From Bacteroidales bacterium (GTDB lineage Bacteria > Bacteroidota > Bacteroidia > Bacteroidales > UBA932), in the NCBI GenBank assembly GCA_024402115.1, contig JAKSJQ010000017.1:1-38640 (forward strand): a stretch of 38,640 bases of DNA, read 5' to 3'. This document shows positions 36,405 through 38,640 of the stretch, one piece after another. Within the stretch, counting starts at the first letter, position 1. Each line of letters opens with the position of its first letter. The position numbers were made by a program, and so were the translations under genes. Under the pieces are notes generated by a model. It searched no databases. It was given only the letters and a program-made list of their open reading frames with translations, and was not told where the DNA came from.

Positions 36405-36412
36405 CAAATATA
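36405..36412 (-). promoter_or_regulatory. -7 box for the minus-strand lipoprotein gene
   Basis: Plus-strand CAAATATA reads TATATTTG on the minus strand, fitting TAnnTTTG. CAAA at 36436-36439 could serve as -33 at a rather long spacing. A perfect 12-bp palindrome, TTGCATATGCAA (36421-36432), sits between the two and could be an operator. Confidence 0.45.
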
Positions 36413-36633
36413 TGTTTTTTTTGCATATGCAAGGACAAAACACTAATTTTGTTACCGTCACCAATCACTTTGCACACTCAACTGCCCAGGCCATGGATGC
36501 ACACTATCGTTTGCCACAAGCACATTCACCCAATGCATACCAGATGAGCGGAAGCACCCCGGGCTACATGCTCTTCCTCACCGACCACCTCGGGAGCGTG
36601 AGGGTCGTGGCCGAGGCGGACGGCAGGCATTGA
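36412..36633 (+). pseudogene. Fragment of an RHS-repeat core protein, upstream piece
   Basis: The last 28 codons, GSTPGYMLFLTDHLG then SVRVVAEADGRH, match the conserved RHS-repeat core motif (Y-x-L-x-DHLG-S-V-R-V-V-x-D-x-G). This stretch (about 36541-36627) is GC-rich like the RHS piece at 38455, while the 130 bases before it are AT-rich and do not look like RHS, so the upstream part of the protein is missing. The frame ends in TGA at 36631-36633 just after the core motif, where intact proteins continue to the YYPYG motif. That continuation is found at 38455-38640. Confidence 0.65.
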
Positions 36634-36635
36634 AG

Positions 36636-36866
36636 ATGGGACTTGGATTCAAAGGCGGGCTACTGGTAAATCCAGGATATTATGTCGGAGAGACAAATAA
36701 AGAGAGGGTACAAAACGAAAGAGAAACTGAGCTTGAGGCTTATAAAATACAATTTTCTATGGACGAGGATTCCGTTCCCGAGGCTTTTGATGATGGATAC
36801 GAAAGCATAACTGGTAGGAATCTTGTCAAGGTAGAAGGTTATGAGAGTCTAAATAAATATTGGTGA
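36636..36866 (+). CDS. Small ORF after the RHS fragment, unknown
   Basis: A 76-codon ORF starting at ATG 36636 (a TTG at 36630 is in frame). It has a hydrophobic, glycine-rich start (MGLGFKGGLLVNPGYYVG), then a charged region (NKERVQNERETELEAY) and an acidic end. It might be the tail of an RHS-linked toxin or an independent small protein; I recognise nothing. It is AT-rich, like the two genes after it, and lies 9 nt before the next start. Confidence 0.4.
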   Translation: MGLGFKGGLLVNPGYYVGETNKERVQNERETELEAYKIQFSMDEDSVPEAFDDGYESITGRNLVKVEGYESLNKYW

Positions 36867-36875
36867 ATTTTAAAC

Positions 36876-37613
36876 ATGAAGATGTTCACATTTCGTATAT
36901 CCGTAATAATTGTCCTGATTTTCCTGTCAACGCTCATCAGAGCTCAGGGAATTGACGGTGTATATAGGGCGGACTATGATGAAGACTATGATATTATATC
37001 TATCACTATACATCAAGGAACTTTTAAATATGAGCTGGACTTTGGCGCTGCTGGTGGGGACATTCTGACAGAATGTTCCATCAAACAGGTAGAAGATGAT
37101 GTATATGAGCTATGCTCAAATGAAACTGGACTTGATTATGTTGACCGTACTGTCGTATCGGCAAACAAGATCGCTTATGAACAGGACTTTGTCAGAATAC
37201 TGATAGACATGCCCCATAATAGAGCAACAGGAAAAGTTGTTTGTGAGTATGTATATGAAGGGTCCGACACTATTCTTCGTACTGAATCTGTCTCAGATTG
37301 GAAGGGAACAATCATCATTCCTACTATTGGAGGCAAATCAATTGCCATCAGGAATCTGTTTTATATGTCCAATTACATTGCAACTGATTGGAACGATGCT
37401 GAGACTGCCCCAACTATTATAAGGACATTCCTTCTAAAAGCGGGTGATAAAGATCCATTGTCATTAAAAGGTGGCACAGAGGTCACAGTAAGTTCTAATG
37501 ACATCACTAATGAGCAGTTCTTTAAGAACAACTACAATGGAGAGTACATTCTTATTACTCCTTCCGGTTTAAGATGGCGAGGGCGTAATTATGTTAAAGT
37601 TGATAATAGATAG
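36876..37613 (+). CDS. Secreted protein A of a tandem paralogous pair, unknown function
   Basis: 245 residues with a signal peptide (MKMFTFRISVIIVLIFLSTL, cleavage near IRAQ). The mature protein starts GIDGVYRADYDEDYDI and includes HQGTFKYELDFG. It ends NNYNGEYILITPSGLRWRGRNYVKV. The same N- and C-terminal motifs appear in the next gene (IDGVY at the start; GEY, then LYWKGEQFRKV at the end), so the two are diverged duplicates. No known family is evident. The AT-rich codon use contrasts with the chromosome, and the position inside an RHS core suggests a mobile cassette. Confidence 0.65.
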   Translation: MKMFTFRISVIIVLIFLSTLIRAQGIDGVYRADYDEDYDIISITIHQGTFKYELDFGAAGGDILTECSIKQVEDDVYELCSNETGLDYVDRTVVSANKIAYEQDFVRILIDMPHNRATGKVVCEYVYEGSDTILRTESVSDWKGTIIIPTIGGKSIAIRNLFYMSNYIATDWNDAETAPTIIRTFLLKAGDKDPLSLKGGTEVTVSSNDITNEQFFKNNYNGEYILITPSGLRWRGRNYVKVDNR

Positions 37614-37626
37614 AGTAGAACATACC

Positions 37627-38454
37627 ATGCGTATATCGATAGTAGCTTCCTTGTTTATGCTCCGTCTGTATTTCTCCATCGGGATAAATGCACAGACTAT
37701 AGATGGAGTATATACTTGGGAGCAAGACAATGATGTTCGAGTGTCAGTACGGGAAGGGACCTTTGCTCTTATCAGGCAAGCCACATCTCTCGTAGGAATA
37801 GATACACTTGCCATCTGTTCTGTGTCAAAGGTAAGGGATTATCTCTTTGAGATTAATTCCAAATCAGTCTCCCCTACGACTGACAAAATTGTGAAATACA
37901 GTAAAGATTCCACCTTGAACGGCTCTGCCAGGATTGAGGTGGTATTGCCTAATTATAAATTGCCCTTAAAAGTCGAAATCAGTCCTAATCGTAAATCTCG
38001 TTTTCATTTGGGGGATATATACGTAGGCCAGTGGGATAGAGATTACAGTTATCATGAACGATATGAATTCAATGTCGAAGATGGCTTTGGGGGGATAGAG
38101 ATTCCTTGTGTTAACGATACGTCGGTATCATACCATTCCCGCAAGAAAATCAAGGTTTCGAAGCAGGTAACGGAATACATGTACAATCTACACTTAATGA
38201 CCCTTAGGAATGAGGATATAACGTATTCATTCAATAGAGAAGACATGACATATTCACGCGTGTTCATGTTTCTTTATGCAGATTATCTTATAAAGCCAAA
38301 AGATGTGATTACAATAAGTCTACCGGGAATCAAACCTGAAGATTTTGAGAGATATTATATATCTGGAGAATACTTCAGGATCAGAAACGACACCCTATAT
38401 TGGAAAGGAGAACAGTTCAGAAAGGTGACGAAGACAGAAGATACTGTGTTTTAA
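37627..38454 (+). CDS. Secreted protein B of a tandem paralogous pair, unknown function
   Basis: 275 residues from ATG 37627; an ATG at 37591 would overlap the previous gene and place twelve residues before the signal. The signal peptide (MRISIVASLFMLRLYFSIG) ends near INAQ. The mature part opens TIDGVYTWEQDNDVRVSV, then REGTFALI. It ends RYYISGEYFRIRNDTLYWKG, then EQFRKV. These mirror protein A. It is longer in the middle (WDRDYSYHERYEFNVED, MYNLHLMTLRNEDITYS). It begins 13 nt after protein A and its stop codon abuts the downstream RHS fragment. Function unknown; immunity-like or effector-like roles are speculation from context. Confidence 0.65.
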   Translation: MRISIVASLFMLRLYFSIGINAQTIDGVYTWEQDNDVRVSVREGTFALIRQATSLVGIDTLAICSVSKVRDYLFEINSKSVSPTTDKIVKYSKDSTLNGSARIEVVLPNYKLPLKVEISPNRKSRFHLGDIYVGQWDRDYSYHERYEFNVEDGFGGIEIPCVNDTSVSYHSRKKIKVSKQVTEYMYNLHLMTLRNEDITYSFNREDMTYSRVFMFLYADYLIKPKDVITISLPGIKPEDFERYYISGEYFRIRNDTLYWKGEQFRKVTKTEDTVF

Positions 38455-38640
38455 GGCAGGTGAACCAGTACTACCCTTATGGCGACCTGATATCCGACTC
38501 GAGGGTAAGCTCGCCGTCGAACGACAACCGCTACCGATTCACCGGAAAGGAACTCGCGACGGAGACCGGACTCTACGACTTCATGGCAAGATATCTCGAG
38601 ACCTCGATGGGAAGGTTCACCACGATCGACCCGCTCGCCG
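38455..38640 (+). pseudogene. RHS-repeat core continuation (open at right edge)
   Basis: From GTG 38460 the frame reads VNQYYPYGDLISDSR, then NDNRYRFTGKELATETGLYD and MARYLETSMGRFTTIDPLA, the hallmark RHS-repeat-associated core ending just before the variable C-terminal domain. The piece is GC-rich with CTC/CTG-type codons, unlike the cassette before it. It directly continues the motif order of the fragment ending at 36633. There is no obvious start or ribosome site of its own, so it is probably the displaced 3' half of the same gene. What follows beyond the window is not visible. Confidence 0.65.

Noticed and set aside
36622..38460. GGCAGG at both cassette junctions as a target-site duplication
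   Set aside because: Removing the cassette through this hexamer gives GGC AGG TGA, a stop, and a frame that does not match the downstream RHS frame. It may be chance, or the junction has changed since insertion.

Overview
The window is a bacterial chromosome segment from the Bacteroidota, most likely a gut-type member of the Bacteroidales. Evidence: a SusC/SusD outer-membrane pair, many SusD-, BtuG- and BtuH-like lipoproteins, PyrB/PyrK/PyrD and PurL of the types usual in the phylum, weak or absent Shine-Dalgarno sequences, and repeated upstream TAnnTTTG boxes, the -7 element of the Bacteroides primary sigma factor. The well-expressed genes use CTC for leucine very heavily. I see no rRNA, tRNA, CRISPR array or recognisable transposase.

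Layout. 1-5698 (minus strand): SusC, SusD and a fibronectin-III-like lipoprotein running off the left edge. 5876-7914 (minus): purC, then an NAD-dependent threonine dehydrogenase; divergent from the latter is kbl (8109-9299), so the pair converts threonine to glycine and acetyl-CoA. 9397-13858: an MFS exporter, a small secreted protein convergent to it, and a 900-residue outer-membrane barrel whose promoter lies in a 28-bp tandem repeat. 13916-20465 (minus): purT-pyrC-pyrK-pyrD-pyrF-pyrE-pyrB, nearly gapless; PyrB carries a C-terminal PyrI-type zinc domain. 20744-30138 (plus): purE-purL-purM-purH-purD-purB. With purC and purT this covers purine synthesis from phosphoribosylamine to IMP and AMP, except purF, purK and purA, which are not here. 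The pyr operon gives UMP from carbamoyl phosphate; carAB is not here.

The two nucleotide operons diverge from a 278-nt gap with head-to-head promoters. The purE side has a ~170-nt leader with two overlapping short ORFs and mutually exclusive hairpins, one of them terminator-like. This leader looks like an attenuator and is the most attractive candidate for an undescribed regulatory system here.

30139-35497: a terminator, a candidate ~90-nt small RNA, a clear cobalamin riboswitch, then a vitamin B12 uptake operon (BtuH-like lipoprotein, an unassigned surface lipoprotein, BtuB, BtuG).

35514-38640: AT-richer accessory DNA. A minus-strand lipoprotein, a short GC-rich piece of an RHS-repeat core, a ~1.8-kb AT-rich cassette with a small ORF and two tandem paralogous secreted proteins, then the RHS core resumes and leaves the window. 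It looks like an RHS locus broken up by a horizontally acquired cassette.
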